NCBI RefSeq assembly: GCF_017086365.1
Contig: NZ_CP070969.1
Location: 6,102,001-6,166,000 of the forward strand
From: Paenibacillus tianjinensis
GTDB lineage: Bacteria; Bacillota; Bacilli; Paenibacillales; Paenibacillaceae
DNA length: 64,000 nucleotides
Direction of reading: 5' to 3'
Shown here: positions 7,916 through 16,505 of the stretch, one piece after another
How the letters are laid out: every line of letters starts with the position of its first letter
Numbering within the stretch: the stretch's first letter is position 1
The notes under the pieces: generated by a model
Databases searched by the model: none
Told to the model about the DNA's origin: nothing
Seen by the model: only the letters and a program-made list of their open reading frames with translations
Position numbers and translations under genes: made by a program

Positions 7916-8593
7916 ATGAGAATATTAATCGTCGAAGATGAGGTGCATCTGGCCGAGGCCGTAACCCAAATCTTGAAAAAACATAATTATTCGGTCGACG
8001 CGGTGCATGACGGCAGATCGGGCATGGACTACGCGCTGAGCGGGATCTATGATCTCCTGCTGCTTGACATCATGATGCCGGAGCTGGATGGAATCAGCCT
8101 GCTGCGGGCGCTCCGGACCAAGGGTGTAGCCACTCCTGTCATCTTCCTGACTGCAAAAGGAGAAATTACCGATATGGTGACCGGGCTGGACTACGGGGCC
8201 GATGACTATATTGCCAAGCCCTTTTCGTCGGAGGAGCTGCTGGCGAGAATCCGTGCAGTGCTGCGGCGTAAAGGTGAGATTCTGCCGGATGATGCGCTGA
8301 AGTTCGGGGATCTGGAGCTGAATACAACCAATCTGCGGCTTACAGTGAGCGGTAAGGAAATGAAACTGAACCTGAAGGAGAGCGAGCTGCTGGAGCTGCT
8401 TATTCTGCGTAAGCAATCCGTAACCTCCAAGGAGCAGATTATCGAGAAGCTGTGGGGGTTCGATTCGGAAGCAGAGCATAACAATGTGGAGGTGTACATC
8501 TCTTTTCTGCGTAAAAAGCTGACGTTCCTCGGCTCGGGGACACGGATCAGCACGATACGGAATGTAGGCTATGTATTAGAGGTGAATGCCTGA
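7916..8593 (+). CDS. OmpR/PhoB-family response regulator
   Basis: A 225-residue regulator. The receiver domain (about 1-115) has the acidic pair Glu7-Asp8, phosphorylation site Asp51 in LLLLDIMMPE, Thr79 and Lys101 in IAKPF. The winged-helix DNA-binding domain (about 130-223) ends in the usual ISTIRNVGYVLE. It overlaps the kinase gene by one base (TGATG), so the two are coupled. Its divergent position next to the VTC/DUF4956/lipoprotein operon suggests that operon as target. Confidence 0.93.
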   Translation: MRILIVEDEVHLAEAVTQILKKHNYSVDAVHDGRSGMDYALSGIYDLLLLDIMMPELDGISLLRALRTKGVATPVIFLTAKGEITDMVTGLDYGADDYIAKPFSSEELLARIRAVLRRKGEILPDDALKFGDLELNTTNLRLTVSGKEMKLNLKESELLELLILRKQSVTSKEQIIEKLWGFDSEAEHNNVEVYISFLRKKLTFLGSGTRISTIRNVGYVLEVNA

Positions 8594-9906
8594 TGTTCAC
8601 AAAGCTCAGAAACCGCTTCTTGATTGTGAACCTGGTGACGATCTCCGTAATGATGCTGGTCGCCTTTGCTACCATCTATGTTATTAACTACCTGGATGTT
8701 CATAATGATATCAACAGGGATCTGCAGCGGAGCGTGGAATTGTACCAGAAGCCCGGCAACGGGGAGCGCCACGGCGGGATTACCGGTGGATTTGATGGCG
8801 GCGCGGATGGCGGGATTGACGACGGAATGCAGCGTCAGGACGGCGGTTCATTCGGCAAAATAGGGGATCCTCCGCCGGAGCGTCTGATTTCCTTCATGAT
8901 TGAAACGGATGCCGAGTGGAACCAGGTAGGGACACCTGCATCACAGCTAACCATGGATGACGAGTTTTATGCTCAGGCGCTGCAGGAAGCCGTGGACATG
9001 GATACCACCCGGGGACAATTCGAGCTGGACGGCAGTCTCTGGATCTTTGAGATCAAGCCGACCACTGACGGGCATAAGCTCGTATTCCTTGACATTACCG
9101 CCAGACAGAAGATTCTTACAAACCTGATCTATACCTTCTCTCTTGTCGGTGTCGTGATGCTGATTATCCTGTATTTCACCAGCCGCTACTTTGCGAACCG
9201 TTCCATCAAGCCGGTAAAGGAAGCCTTCGATAAGCAAAAGCAGTTCATCGCCGACGCCTCCCATGAGCTGAAAACACCGCTGGCCATCATCAATACCAAT
9301 ACCGATGTGCTGTTAGCCAATGAGGAAGACACGATTTTTAACCAGTCCAAATGGCTGCATTATATCAAATCAGAGACAGAGCGGATGGCGAAGCTGACCA
9401 ATGATCTGCTCTATCTGACGGAAATGGATGATTCCCGCACCGGCATGGTTCACGCTCCCTTCAACATCAGTGAAGCGGTTGAGAATAACATCCTGACTAT
9501 GGAAGCCGTCATCTTCGAGAAGAATGTCGCGCTGGAGTATGACATTGAGCCTAATCTGACCGTTCAAGGCAACAGTGAGCAGATTAAGCAGGTTGTCATG
9601 ATTCTGCTGGACAATGCCGTGAAATATACGGGGCCGAAAGGCGAGGTGACCCTGTCTCTGCGCAGACAGTATAACGATGTAGTGCTGGCCGTCACCAATA
9701 CCGGAGAGGGGATCGCTCCAGAGCATCTCACCCGGATCTTCGACCGGTTCTACCGGACCGATACGTCCCGTGCACGTAAGCAAGGCGGCTACGGACTCGG
9801 TCTCGCGATTGCCAAATCGATCGTCGAGCAGCAGCATAAAGGCAAGATCTACGCGAAAAGCGTGGCCGGTGAATCCACTACGTTCTATGTCCAGCTGTCC
9901 CAATAG
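8593..9906 (+). CDS. Sensor histidine kinase with Gly/Asp-rich extracellular loop
   Basis: A 437-residue membrane kinase. Transmembrane helices lie near residues 10-32 and 178-198. The extracytoplasmic part between them contains a low-complexity Gly/Asp/Arg stretch (about 55-90) of the kind that could bind cations or polyanions. There is almost no HAMP domain: the phosphoacceptor His224 (DASHELKTPL) follows 25 residues after the membrane. The ATPase domain has NAVKY, GEGIAPEH, a DRFYR motif and GYGLGLAI. It pairs with the regulator just upstream. Confidence 0.92.
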   Translation: MFTKLRNRFLIVNLVTISVMMLVAFATIYVINYLDVHNDINRDLQRSVELYQKPGNGERHGGITGGFDGGADGGIDDGMQRQDGGSFGKIGDPPPERLISFMIETDAEWNQVGTPASQLTMDDEFYAQALQEAVDMDTTRGQFELDGSLWIFEIKPTTDGHKLVFLDITARQKILTNLIYTFSLVGVVMLIILYFTSRYFANRSIKPVKEAFDKQKQFIADASHELKTPLAIINTNTDVLLANEEDTIFNQSKWLHYIKSETERMAKLTNDLLYLTEMDDSRTGMVHAPFNISEAVENNILTMEAVIFEKNVALEYDIEPNLTVQGNSEQIKQVVMILLDNAVKYTGPKGEVTLSLRRQYNDVVLAVTNTGEGIAPEHLTRIFDRFYRTDTSRARKQGGYGLGLAIAKSIVEQQHKGKIYAKSVAGESTTFYVQLSQ

Positions 9907-9977
9907 AGCCTTTCGGTGAAACCAAGTGAAGGAACCTTCCGTATCAGAATTATTATGGAAGGAGGAGATTCTCAGCA

Positions 9978-10757
9978 ATGTCCATGTTTAAAAGAATGCT
10001 TGCAAGCGCCGGAATTGGTGCCGCCGAAGTTAATCTCATGCTTCATCAGGATGTGGTTAGAGCAGGAGATACACTCAGCGGAATCGTCCGTATTCAGGGC
10101 GGCCGCGTAGATCAGAAGGTTGATGATGTGTACGCCTTCGTCAAGACCCGTTATGTGAAGGAGCATAATGATACCAAAAGCAATGCGGAAGCGGCGATAG
10201 CCAAGTTTCTGCTTGCCTCCGGATTCACCGTGGAAGCGGAGAAGGTCTATGAGTTCCCTGTATCCTTCCAGCTTCCTGCAGTTACTCCGGTAACGATGGG
10301 CAGAACTCCCGTATGGATTCAGACAGGGCTTGATATCAAAGAAGCCGTGGATCCGAAGGACGAGGATCATCTCCAGGTGCTGCCGCATCCGCATTCGGCG
10401 GTTGTACTCGATGCAGTAACCCAGCTTGGCTTCCGGCTCCGTGAGGTCAGCTGTGAATATGCTCCTCATTACGGCAAGAACAACGGACTCCCCTTCGTTC
10501 AGGAATTTGAGTTCTCACCTTCCAGCCAATTCCGCGGCCAGCTTGATGAGCTGGAAATCATGTTCTACCCGAATGAGCATGGCGTTGAGCTGCTGCTGCA
10601 GGTCGACCGCAGAGCACGCGGATTATCCGGACTGTTCGCCGAAGCGCTCGATGCGGATGAGAGCTTCGTGAAGCTTCACTTTGACCGCAATCAACTGGCA
10701 GCAGGAACCGGCTATATCGCCGACCAGCTGCTCGCAGCAATCCGCAGATACGCTTAA
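9978..10757 (+). CDS. spo0M: Sporulation-control protein Spo0M homologue
   Basis: A 259-residue homologue of Bacillus Spo0M, an arrestin-like beta-sandwich protein. The N-terminus (MFKRMLASAGIGAAEVNLML) and GIVRIQGG, VYEFPVSFQLP, TGLDIKEAVDPKD and LHPH-like segments match the family, and the length is normal. In B. subtilis it negatively affects sporulation control and interacts with cytoskeletal proteins; the exact mechanism is unclear. GGAGGA precedes the ATG by about ten bases. It stands alone and ends at a strong hairpin. Confidence 0.9.
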   Translation: MSMFKRMLASAGIGAAEVNLMLHQDVVRAGDTLSGIVRIQGGRVDQKVDDVYAFVKTRYVKEHNDTKSNAEAAIAKFLLASGFTVEAEKVYEFPVSFQLPAVTPVTMGRTPVWIQTGLDIKEAVDPKDEDHLQVLPHPHSAVVLDAVTQLGFRLREVSCEYAPHYGKNNGLPFVQEFEFSPSSQFRGQLDELEIMFYPNEHGVELLLQVDRRARGLSGLFAEALDADESFVKLHFDRNQLAAGTGYIADQLLAAIRRYA

Positions 10758-10780
10758 TTGTAGCGTTAAGCATATGAAGT

Positions 10781-10820
10781 GAACAAAGAGCTGTCCCACT
10801 CGCGGGACAGCTCTTTGTTC
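10781..10820. terminator. Bidirectional intrinsic terminator (spo0M / esterase)
   Basis: A perfect 17-bp stem (10781-10797 against 10804-10820) with loop ACTCGC. The stem's outer AAAG/CTTT ends give T-rich tracts on both strands, suiting two convergent genes. Confidence 0.85.
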
Positions 10821-10827
10821 TATAAAT

Positions 10828-11955
10828 TCAACTATGCAAAATTTCTTGCAAATAGGCGCTTAACACCCTGGCGGCCTGCTCATGGGCTAATTTGCCGGGA
10901 TGACTCCTTGCGCCTACGCTGTCCTCTGTAATATTAGGCAGCTGGAAGACAGAGGCCTTCCGGTCTCCTGACTTCGCCGTGTAGCTGTTAACCGCGCGGT
11001 AGATCGCCGGCATCATCGGAAGTCCCAGCATTCCGTATACCCACACAATATGCGCCTCCGGGTTATATTGTCTGAGCTTCACAAGGAACGACTCCGCCGC
11101 GGCCTCGAAAGCCTGCAGATCTTCTGCGTTGAAGGTGCCGTCATCGTTCAACCGCTGTTTATAGACTTGGCCAGTGACCGGATCGGTCCATTCTGGAGAG
11201 TAAAAAGCGCCGCCGTCATTGGTGCCCAGATTAACGATCACTGCATCCGGCTGCCACGCTTCAAAGTCATTCCCCTGAGAAGCTCCGAGCGCTTCGTTCC
11301 GTTCCCCGCCGAGCACCCCGCAGACCTGACCGTAATAATCAGGCAGATTGTGGTTCGGATTATTGTCCCAGCTCGTCAGCACACCCCATCCGCTCTGGGA
11401 GAGCACACGGTAATCCGCCTTCAGCGCTTCCGCGGTCATGGCCGTATAATTGCCGGTTGCGCTGAACCACATCGGAATCCAGTCTTCCTCCGCCTTCGCT
11501 CCGATCACGCCTTCACCTGAAGTGATGCTGTCCCCGATGAACTCCAGCTTCAGCGCCCGGTCCGGAACCGGCAGGAACTCCCCGTCGAACCGGACGGCGT
11601 GTATCTGCAGGCAGCACCGCGGATCGTCGCTCATGGCTTGCAGCTCCTTGACAATCCGGATATTCTTCACAGCATTCTCATTCATGCCTCTGAATACACA
11701 GACCCAATACCTGCCTGCCGTTAACATCTGTCTGCTGACAGGAAAGGAATTGATCTCTATGCTGATCCACGGTTCATAGACATCGTAATCCGCCTCTACC
11801 TCCACCCACAGCTCTGAGCCCTTGGCATTGAATTCAACTGCGCTCCCTGTCCAGAACAGGGTCAGGGGAGCAAGACTCCCCGTGGTTCTGCCGTGAACCT
11901 TCAGATGTGCAACTTCGGATAAGGCCGCTTCCTTTAGCTTCCCGTTCTCTTTCAT
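10828..11955 (-). CDS. SGNH/GDSL esterase, CE2-like
   Basis: A 375-residue protein. An N-terminal beta-sandwich of about 130 residues is followed by an SGNH hydrolase domain with block I EFIGDSITSGEG (nucleophile Ser), block III NLGTND and a terminal GARSHPG block holding the catalytic His. This two-domain layout is that of carbohydrate esterase family 2, which removes acetyl groups from sugars. No signal peptide is seen, so it is probably cytoplasmic. The ATG at 11955 is chosen because GGGAGG lies eight bases upstream; the open frame extends to a GTG at 11988, which abuts the anti-sigma gene's stop. It may be co-transcribed with the sigma/anti-sigma pair. Confidence 0.83.
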   Translation of the reverse strand: MKENGKLKEAALSEVAHLKVHGRTTGSLAPLTLFWTGSAVEFNAKGSELWVEVEADYDVYEPWISIEINSFPVSRQMLTAGRYWVCVFRGMNENAVKNIRIVKELQAMSDDPRCCLQIHAVRFDGEFLPVPDRALKLEFIGDSITSGEGVIGAKAEEDWIPMWFSATGNYTAMTAEALKADYRVLSQSGWGVLTSWDNNPNHNLPDYYGQVCGVLGGERNEALGASQGNDFEAWQPDAVIVNLGTNDGGAFYSPEWTDPVTGQVYKQRLNDDGTFNAEDLQAFEAAAESFLVKLRQYNPEAHIVWVYGMLGLPMMPAIYRAVNSYTAKSGDRKASVFQLPNITEDSVGARSHPGKLAHEQAARVLSAYLQEILHS

Positions 11956-11988
11956 CCCATGTTCCTCCCGGACTTGCCTTAATCTCAC

Positions 11989-12795
11989 TTATCCTTGCTT
12001 GATCGGTGCCGCCAGCACAATCTGTCCTCTGGGGGTTACTCCGCCGCCATCCGGCTCCAGCGTGATTGCCACGGTGTCGTATTCCTGCGGCTCAAAGGTA
12101 TAATACAGCGCCCCGTTGCCGCCCTGTGACACGAAGGTGCCCGCATTCTGCGGGACGCCGCCCTTGATCAGCCAGACCTGATAGACCTCTGTACCCTTTA
12201 GCTCCGGCAGCTGCTCGGCCTGTACCACAAGATGCGTCCCGCTCTTGTCTGCGATAATGGTTGCCAGGCCTTTCGCCGCAATATCCGCGGCAGCCGGACT
12301 CAGCGCAACCGCCTCATTCACCTTGAGACCCTGCAGCGGCTCTGTACTGACAGCTACCTGCTGCTTCAGCCGGCCGACATCCTCGCGCAGCTGGCCGGTA
12401 TAGACGAGCAGCACCACAACCGCTGCTGCGAGCCCAGTGCTGAGATAGCGCCAGACGGGCAATCTTCTGGCCGCCGGCGCAGCAGCTTCCACTGTAGTCT
12501 CCCGCTCCACTACAGGCAGCTTAGGGGCCTCAATTACAGGTTTCCGCTCTACTTGAACCGGTGCATCTGCCTTGAATACAGAAGACATAACCCGCTTTTT
12601 CATCCCCAGCGGCGGTGCAACAGGCTCAGAGGCAAGAGGGAGCATGCCGATTACCTGGCGGTATTCCTTTACCAGTTTCTCACATTCCGGACATTCCTGT
12701 AAATGAACCTCGAACCGCTCCATTTCATCATCCTGAAGTGCGCCTAGCGCATACAATTCAGCCCATTCGCATAAGTCATTTCTCTCTTCAGTCAT
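11989..12795 (-). CDS. Anti-sigma factor, RskA-like, with zinc-finger (ZAS) domain
   Basis: A 268-residue protein. The N-terminal domain has EWAELYALGALQDDE and a His-x3-Cys-x2-Cys motif (HLQECPEC), the anti-sigma zinc-binding signature. One transmembrane helix lies around residues 115-133, and the C-terminal extracytoplasmic domain (about 150-268) is RskA/anti-sigma-K-like, with YQVWLIKGG and ITLEPDGG. It should hold the sigma factor at the membrane until an envelope signal releases it. The second of two close ATGs (12795) is preferred: AAGGAGG is ten bases upstream. It overlaps the sigma gene by eight bases. Confidence 0.9.
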   Translation of the reverse strand: MTEERNDLCEWAELYALGALQDDEMERFEVHLQECPECEKLVKEYRQVIGMLPLASEPVAPPLGMKKRVMSSVFKADAPVQVERKPVIEAPKLPVVERETTVEAAAPAARRLPVWRYLSTGLAAAVVVLLVYTGQLREDVGRLKQQVAVSTEPLQGLKVNEAVALSPAAADIAAKGLATIIADKSGTHLVVQAEQLPELKGTEVYQVWLIKGGVPQNAGTFVSQGGNGALYYTFEPQEYDTVAITLEPDGGGVTPRGQIVLAAPIKQG

Positions 12796-13420
12796 GAGCA
12801 TGATCCCTCCTTCCCCAGTGGATTAACCGCTTCTGCAGCTGCTTCATAGCCAGCCTGACCCTGCTCTTGACCGTACCCAGCGGGACGGCAACACGAATCG
12901 CTACCTCCTGCTGCGTCAGACCCTGGTAATAGATCAGATCCACTACCTGCTGCTGGTCCCGGCTCAGCTCCTGCAGAGCCTCTCTTACCTGCTCTCCGAC
13001 CATCATCAGCTCGACCATATCCTCGGTCATGGTTCCGGTATCGCGGATCTGCTGCAATTCCTCAGAACCGGCAGACTGCTGCGGAATTCCTGAATTCTTT
13101 TTACGGAGCTGGTCAATGGCAATATTCCGTGTAACCGTAAACATCCAGGTCGAAAGCTTACCCTTGGCGGAGTCATATTGCTCTGCGTTCTTCCAAATTC
13201 GCATAAACAATTCCTGCATCACTTCCTCGGCCGCCATCGAATCCTTCACAATCCGGTGCGCAAAGCTATAGATGATTCCTTCATACCGGTCGTAGAGCAT
13301 TTCGAGGGCAGCCGGGTCTTTTTGCCTGATAAGCTCCATCAACTGCCCGTCGTCAGCGACATCGTACAATCTTAAGCCCCCCATTTCCCCTGCATAACCT
13401 CTAAGATGGATTTTTCGCAT
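12788..13420 (-). CDS. ECF-type RNA polymerase sigma factor
   Basis: A 210-residue sigma-70 family protein with region 2 (LYDRYEGIIYSFAHRI, AEEVMQELFMRIWKNA, LSTWMFTVTRNIAIDQLRKK) and region 4 (LSRDQQQVVDLIYYQGLTQQEVA, PLGTVKSRVRLAMKQL). Pairing with an RskA-type anti-sigma resembles SigK-like ECF groups. AGAGG precedes the ATG at 13420; an ATG at 13384 is also possible. It is divergent from the stalk-domain protein gene, which is its most obvious candidate target apart from itself. Confidence 0.93.
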   Translation of the reverse strand: MRKIHLRGYAGEMGGLRLYDVADDGQLMELIRQKDPAALEMLYDRYEGIIYSFAHRIVKDSMAAEEVMQELFMRIWKNAEQYDSAKGKLSTWMFTVTRNIAIDQLRKKNSGIPQQSAGSEELQQIRDTGTMTEDMVELMMVGEQVREALQELSRDQQQVVDLIYYQGLTQQEVAIRVAVPLGTVKSRVRLAMKQLQKRLIHWGRRDHAHD

Positions 13421-13429
13421 GAGCCTCTA

Positions 13430-13480
13430 AGTTGGATGGATATATATTTCAAATTTAATTTACTAAAAAGTGATCCAACT
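13430..13480. promoter_or_regulatory. Paired AGTTGGAT boxes in the divergent sigma/stalk-protein intergenic region
   Basis: AGTTGGAT (13430-13437) and its exact inverse ATCCAACT (13473-13480) face opposite directions in the 134-base gap. Each could act as the -35 element for one divergent gene or as a shared operator. No typical ECF pair (GGAAC with CGTC) is convincing; GGAAC does occur at 13494-13498 on the minus strand. Confidence 0.35.
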
Positions 13481-13554
13481 CCAGGTTTCCTACGTTCCAC
13501 TGAGTATAACCGCTTTTGATTAGCGGCTCAACTTTGAATGAAGGAGTGATCGAA

Positions 13555-15174
13555 TTGAAAAAACTGCAAAGTAAGCTGGCTATCTTGATGCTGTGTCTGA
13601 GTTTATTTATACCTGTGCTTGCCAGTGCCCATGAAGTGGACACGAACGGGGCCGCACCAAATTTACAGGTAACACTGGGTGAGCTGCTCGGGGAGCATGC
13701 CCTGCTGGCTGTAATTGCGATGCAAAAAGGCTATGACGGAGCCGCAGATTTCGGGGATGCCGCCGCCGCTCTGGGCAAGAATACAGATGACCTCAGTGCA
13801 GCGATCGCTTCCGTCTACGGGCAGGCCGCAGGCGATGCCTTCAAACCCATCTGGTCCTCCCATATCGGCTACTTCGTAGACTATGTGAAAGCCACTGCCG
13901 CTAAAGACGAACCCGGCCGTCAAAAAGCCGTTGCTGAACTGGAAGAGTACCGGATGAAGCAGGCGGAGTTCTTCCACAATGCCAATCCGGAGCATTTCCA
14001 AACGGCGGCCATTGCAGACGGTCTGAAAATGCACATCGGACACCTGCTGGATGCCTTCAACAGCTATGTGAATAAGGATTATGCCGGTGCTTATGCGGAC
14101 ACCCGGACTTCCTATGCGCATATGTTCATGACCGCTGCGGCACTGTCCGCCGGAATTGAGGCCCAGTTCCCTGCTAAATTCCCTGCAGAGTCTGTAGCCT
14201 CACCGGGAATCGACCTGCGGGCCGGACTTGGACAATTGCTTGGTGAGCATGCCACCCTCGCCGCACTTGCGATGCAAAAAGGCATCGACGGTGCACCTGA
14301 CTTTACCGCTGCAGCAGGTGCCCTGAACAGCAATACCGAGGACCTGTCTGCGGCAATTGCCTCCGTATACGGCAAGGCTGCCGGCGATGCCTTTAAGACG
14401 ATCTGGACTTCCCATATCGGATATTTTGTGGATTATGTAAAGACAACTGCGGCGGGTGATGAAGCCGGACGGCAGAAGGCCGTTGCTGAGCTGGAAGAAT
14501 ACCGGATGAAGCAGGCTGCGTTCTTCCATAGCGCAAATCCCGCTTACTTTGAAACAGCAGCCATCGCCGGGGGGCTGAAGATGCACATCGGCCACCTGCT
14601 GGATACCTTCAACAGCTATGTAAATAAAGACTTCGCTAACGCGTATACCTTCGAACGCACCGCCTATGCCCATATGTTCATGACGGCAAGTGAGCTAACC
14701 GGCGGCATCGTCGCCCAGTTCCCGGATAAGTTCCACGGGAAAACTGCAGCACCGGCTGCGGACATGACAACCATCTCGATGATGACAGGCAGCACAGCTG
14801 TAACCGTTAACGGTAAAACCAGCAAGATGGATGTCACCCCAGTCATGAAAAAAGGCAGCATCTTCATCCCGCTCCGTTACCTCGGCGAAGCCATTGGCGT
14901 CGATGTCACCTGGGACAACACTAAGAAAACGCTCTGGATCAAGGACGGCGCGAACACCGCAGTCTTCTGGGCCGGACAATCCTACATGGAGCTGAACGGG
15001 CAGCGCAAGAACATCGGAGCTCCTGTCTTCCTGGATAAGGGCCGCGTTCAGGTTCCTGTGCGCTTCATCGCCGAATTGCTCGGCTGGGATGTGAAGTGGA
15101 CTCAGAGTAATGGGGCGATTACGCTGACGAAGTCAATGATGACAGCAACGGCGAGCGTGGAGCACAGTCACTAA
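13555..15174 (+). CDS. Secreted stalk-domain protein with a duplicated His-rich helical domain
   Basis: About 539 residues. AAGGAG lies eight bases before a TTG at 13555, which starts a clean signal peptide ending in LASA. Two copies of a domain of about 180 residues follow, each with LLGEHA, a SHIGYFVDYV helix, AVAELEEYRMKQA, FFH, LKMHIGHLLD and YAHMFM, so histidines sit at the same five or more places in each copy. The C-terminal about 110 residues are a copper-amine-oxidase-N-like stalk domain (PLRYLGEAIGVDV, PVRFIAELLGWDV). The conserved His pattern suggests metal or haem contact at the cell surface, which is inference. It is divergent from an ECF sigma/anti-sigma pair. Confidence 0.8.
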   Translation: MKKLQSKLAILMLCLSLFIPVLASAHEVDTNGAAPNLQVTLGELLGEHALLAVIAMQKGYDGAADFGDAAAALGKNTDDLSAAIASVYGQAAGDAFKPIWSSHIGYFVDYVKATAAKDEPGRQKAVAELEEYRMKQAEFFHNANPEHFQTAAIADGLKMHIGHLLDAFNSYVNKDYAGAYADTRTSYAHMFMTAAALSAGIEAQFPAKFPAESVASPGIDLRAGLGQLLGEHATLAALAMQKGIDGAPDFTAAAGALNSNTEDLSAAIASVYGKAAGDAFKTIWTSHIGYFVDYVKTTAAGDEAGRQKAVAELEEYRMKQAAFFHSANPAYFETAAIAGGLKMHIGHLLDTFNSYVNKDFANAYTFERTAYAHMFMTASELTGGIVAQFPDKFHGKTAAPAADMTTISMMTGSTAVTVNGKTSKMDVTPVMKKGSIFIPLRYLGEAIGVDVTWDNTKKTLWIKDGANTAVFWAGQSYMELNGQRKNIGAPVFLDKGRVQVPVRFIAELLGWDVKWTQSNGAITLTKSMMTATASVEHSH

Positions 15175-15197
15175 TTAGCTTGCAGCTAAATAGCAAT

Positions 15198-15226
15198 AGA
15201 GGCCATCCCTTGGCGGGATGGCCTCT
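15198..15226. terminator. Bidirectional terminator
   Basis: A perfect 12-bp stem, AGAGGCCATCCC against GGGATGGCCTCT, with loop TTGGC, lies between the convergent stalk-protein and MerR genes. Confidence 0.8.
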
Positions 15227-15231
15227 TCTGT

Positions 15232-15597
15232 CTAATAATTCTCCCCGCGGTAATACCGCTCCAGCTTATGCTCCAGGTGAACAAGCTGCGCTTTCTTCTT
15301 CTCGATATCCTCCAGCAGCGCCTGCCTCTGGTCCTCAATGAGCTTCGTTCGCTCCGGAAGGGTAGACGTTCCCGTCTTGACCATGTCGTAATACCTCTTA
15401 ACCTCTTCCACACTCATTCCCGTCTCACGCAGGCATTTCAGAAATTCCAGCCAGCCGATCACATCCTCACTGTACAGCCGGTTGTTCTGTTCATTGCGGA
15501 CCGCCGGCTCCAGCAATCCTTTGCGTTCATAGAACCGGATTGCTCCTATGTTCAGCCCTACCTGCTTGGCAACCTGTCCAATCGTAAAAATCTTCAT
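15232..15597 (-). CDS. MerR-family transcriptional regulator
   Basis: About 121 residues. The N-terminal winged helix reads FTIGQVAKQVGLNIGAIRFYERKGLLEP, followed by the MerR wing and a C-terminal coiled coil (about 85-115, LIEDQRQALLEDIEKKKAQL). There is no cysteine metal site as in MerR/CueR, so it is of the drug or stress-sensing kind. The ATG at 15597 directly follows a possible GTG at 15600. It is divergent from an SDR oxidoreductase, with its likely operator between them. Confidence 0.9.
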   Translation of the reverse strand: MKIFTIGQVAKQVGLNIGAIRFYERKGLLEPAVRNEQNNRLYSEDVIGWLEFLKCLRETGMSVEEVKRYYDMVKTGTSTLPERTKLIEDQRQALLEDIEKKKAQLVHLEHKLERYYRGENY

Positions 15598-15616
15598 CAC
15601 ATCCTGACATTTAGTG

Positions 15617-15644
15617 TTGACCTACACTTAGTGTAGCATAGTAA
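15617..15644 (+). promoter_or_regulatory. Probable MerR-type operator/promoter for the SDR gene
   Basis: TTGACC (15617-15622) resembles a -35 box and is followed at once by the perfect dyad CTACACT-T-AGTGTAG (15622-15636). Regulators of the MerR family bind such dyads inside the spacer of their target promoter. A -10 is weak: TAGTAA at 15639 or TAAGCT at 15642, the latter giving the 19-base spacing usual for this family. Confidence 0.6.
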
Positions 15645-15690
15645 GCTTCGGATTATTGATAGATTTTACTCTGAGGAAAGAGGGATAAAG

Positions 15691-16401
15691 ATGATGAAGA
15701 CAGCTTTGGTAACTGGCGCAAATAAAGGGATTGGACTGGAAATCGCAAGACAGCTCGGGGCAGCGGGCTGGAAGGTATTACTCGGTGCACGCAGCATAGA
15801 GCGGGGTAAGGCCGCAGTTGCCGAATTAACCGGCCAGGGCCTGGATGTGGAGTTTCTACAGCTGGATATGACGAATCAGGAGAGCATTGAACAGGCCGTT
15901 GCCACTATTCAGACACGCTACTCCGATCTGGCACTTTTGATTAACAATGCCGGCATGCCGGGGGCGTTCTCCAGCTCGTTCAGCGCGACCCGGGAGGAGG
16001 ATTTGCGGAACGCTTTTGAAGTGAATTTCTTCGGAACCTTCCGGTTGAACCAGCGTTTGTTCCCGCTCCTGAAGCAGAATGAAGGTACGATTGTGAATGT
16101 TTCGACGGATATGGCCTCGCTTCACTTCATGCAGCACGCGGAGCATGCGCTGAATGCGTTCGACTACAACGCCTCCAAAACAGCCAACAATGCGATGACC
16201 GTCGCGATGGCCATAGAGCTAAAGAACAGCAACGCCCAGGTATTCGCAGTCACCCCCGGGTTCACGAAGACCGATCTGAACGGCAATGCCGAAGGCGGGA
16301 AATCCAAGGAAGACGGGGCTGCAATTATCGTAGGCTACGCCACAGACGGCAAGCGCCATAATGGAGAATTTTTGGATGTGAATGGCGTTTACGCCTGGTA
16401 A
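15691..16401 (+). CDS. Short-chain dehydrogenase/reductase
   Basis: A 236-residue classical SDR: cofactor motif TGANKGIG (residues about 8-15), NNAG, and catalytic Tyr-x3-Lys in YNASK, with a Ser in NVSTDM. Arg/Lys after the second strand (GARSIERG) favours NADP(H). It resembles carbonyl-reductase-like SDRs of unknown substrate. Its control by the divergent MerR regulator suggests induction by a small, possibly toxic, carbonyl compound. Confidence 0.9.
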   Translation: MMKTALVTGANKGIGLEIARQLGAAGWKVLLGARSIERGKAAVAELTGQGLDVEFLQLDMTNQESIEQAVATIQTRYSDLALLINNAGMPGAFSSSFSATREEDLRNAFEVNFFGTFRLNQRLFPLLKQNEGTIVNVSTDMASLHFMQHAEHALNAFDYNASKTANNAMTVAMAIELKNSNAQVFAVTPGFTKTDLNGNAEGGKSKEDGAAIIVGYATDGKRHNGEFLDVNGVYAW

Positions 16402-16417
16402 AAAGAGTTCAGTCGCC

Positions 16418-16451
16418 AAAAACCGGGAGAGCAGAGGCTTTCCCGGTTTTT
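16418..16451 (+). terminator. Intrinsic terminator of the SDR gene
   Basis: Stem AAAAACCGGGA against TCCCGGTTTTT with a 12-base loop; the T-run on the plus strand is part of the 3' arm. Confidence 0.8.
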
Positions 16452-16505
16452 GTATATCAGCAGCATCTTCATCAATTGCGACTTGCGGCTGCACTGCTAT
16501 GCTGC

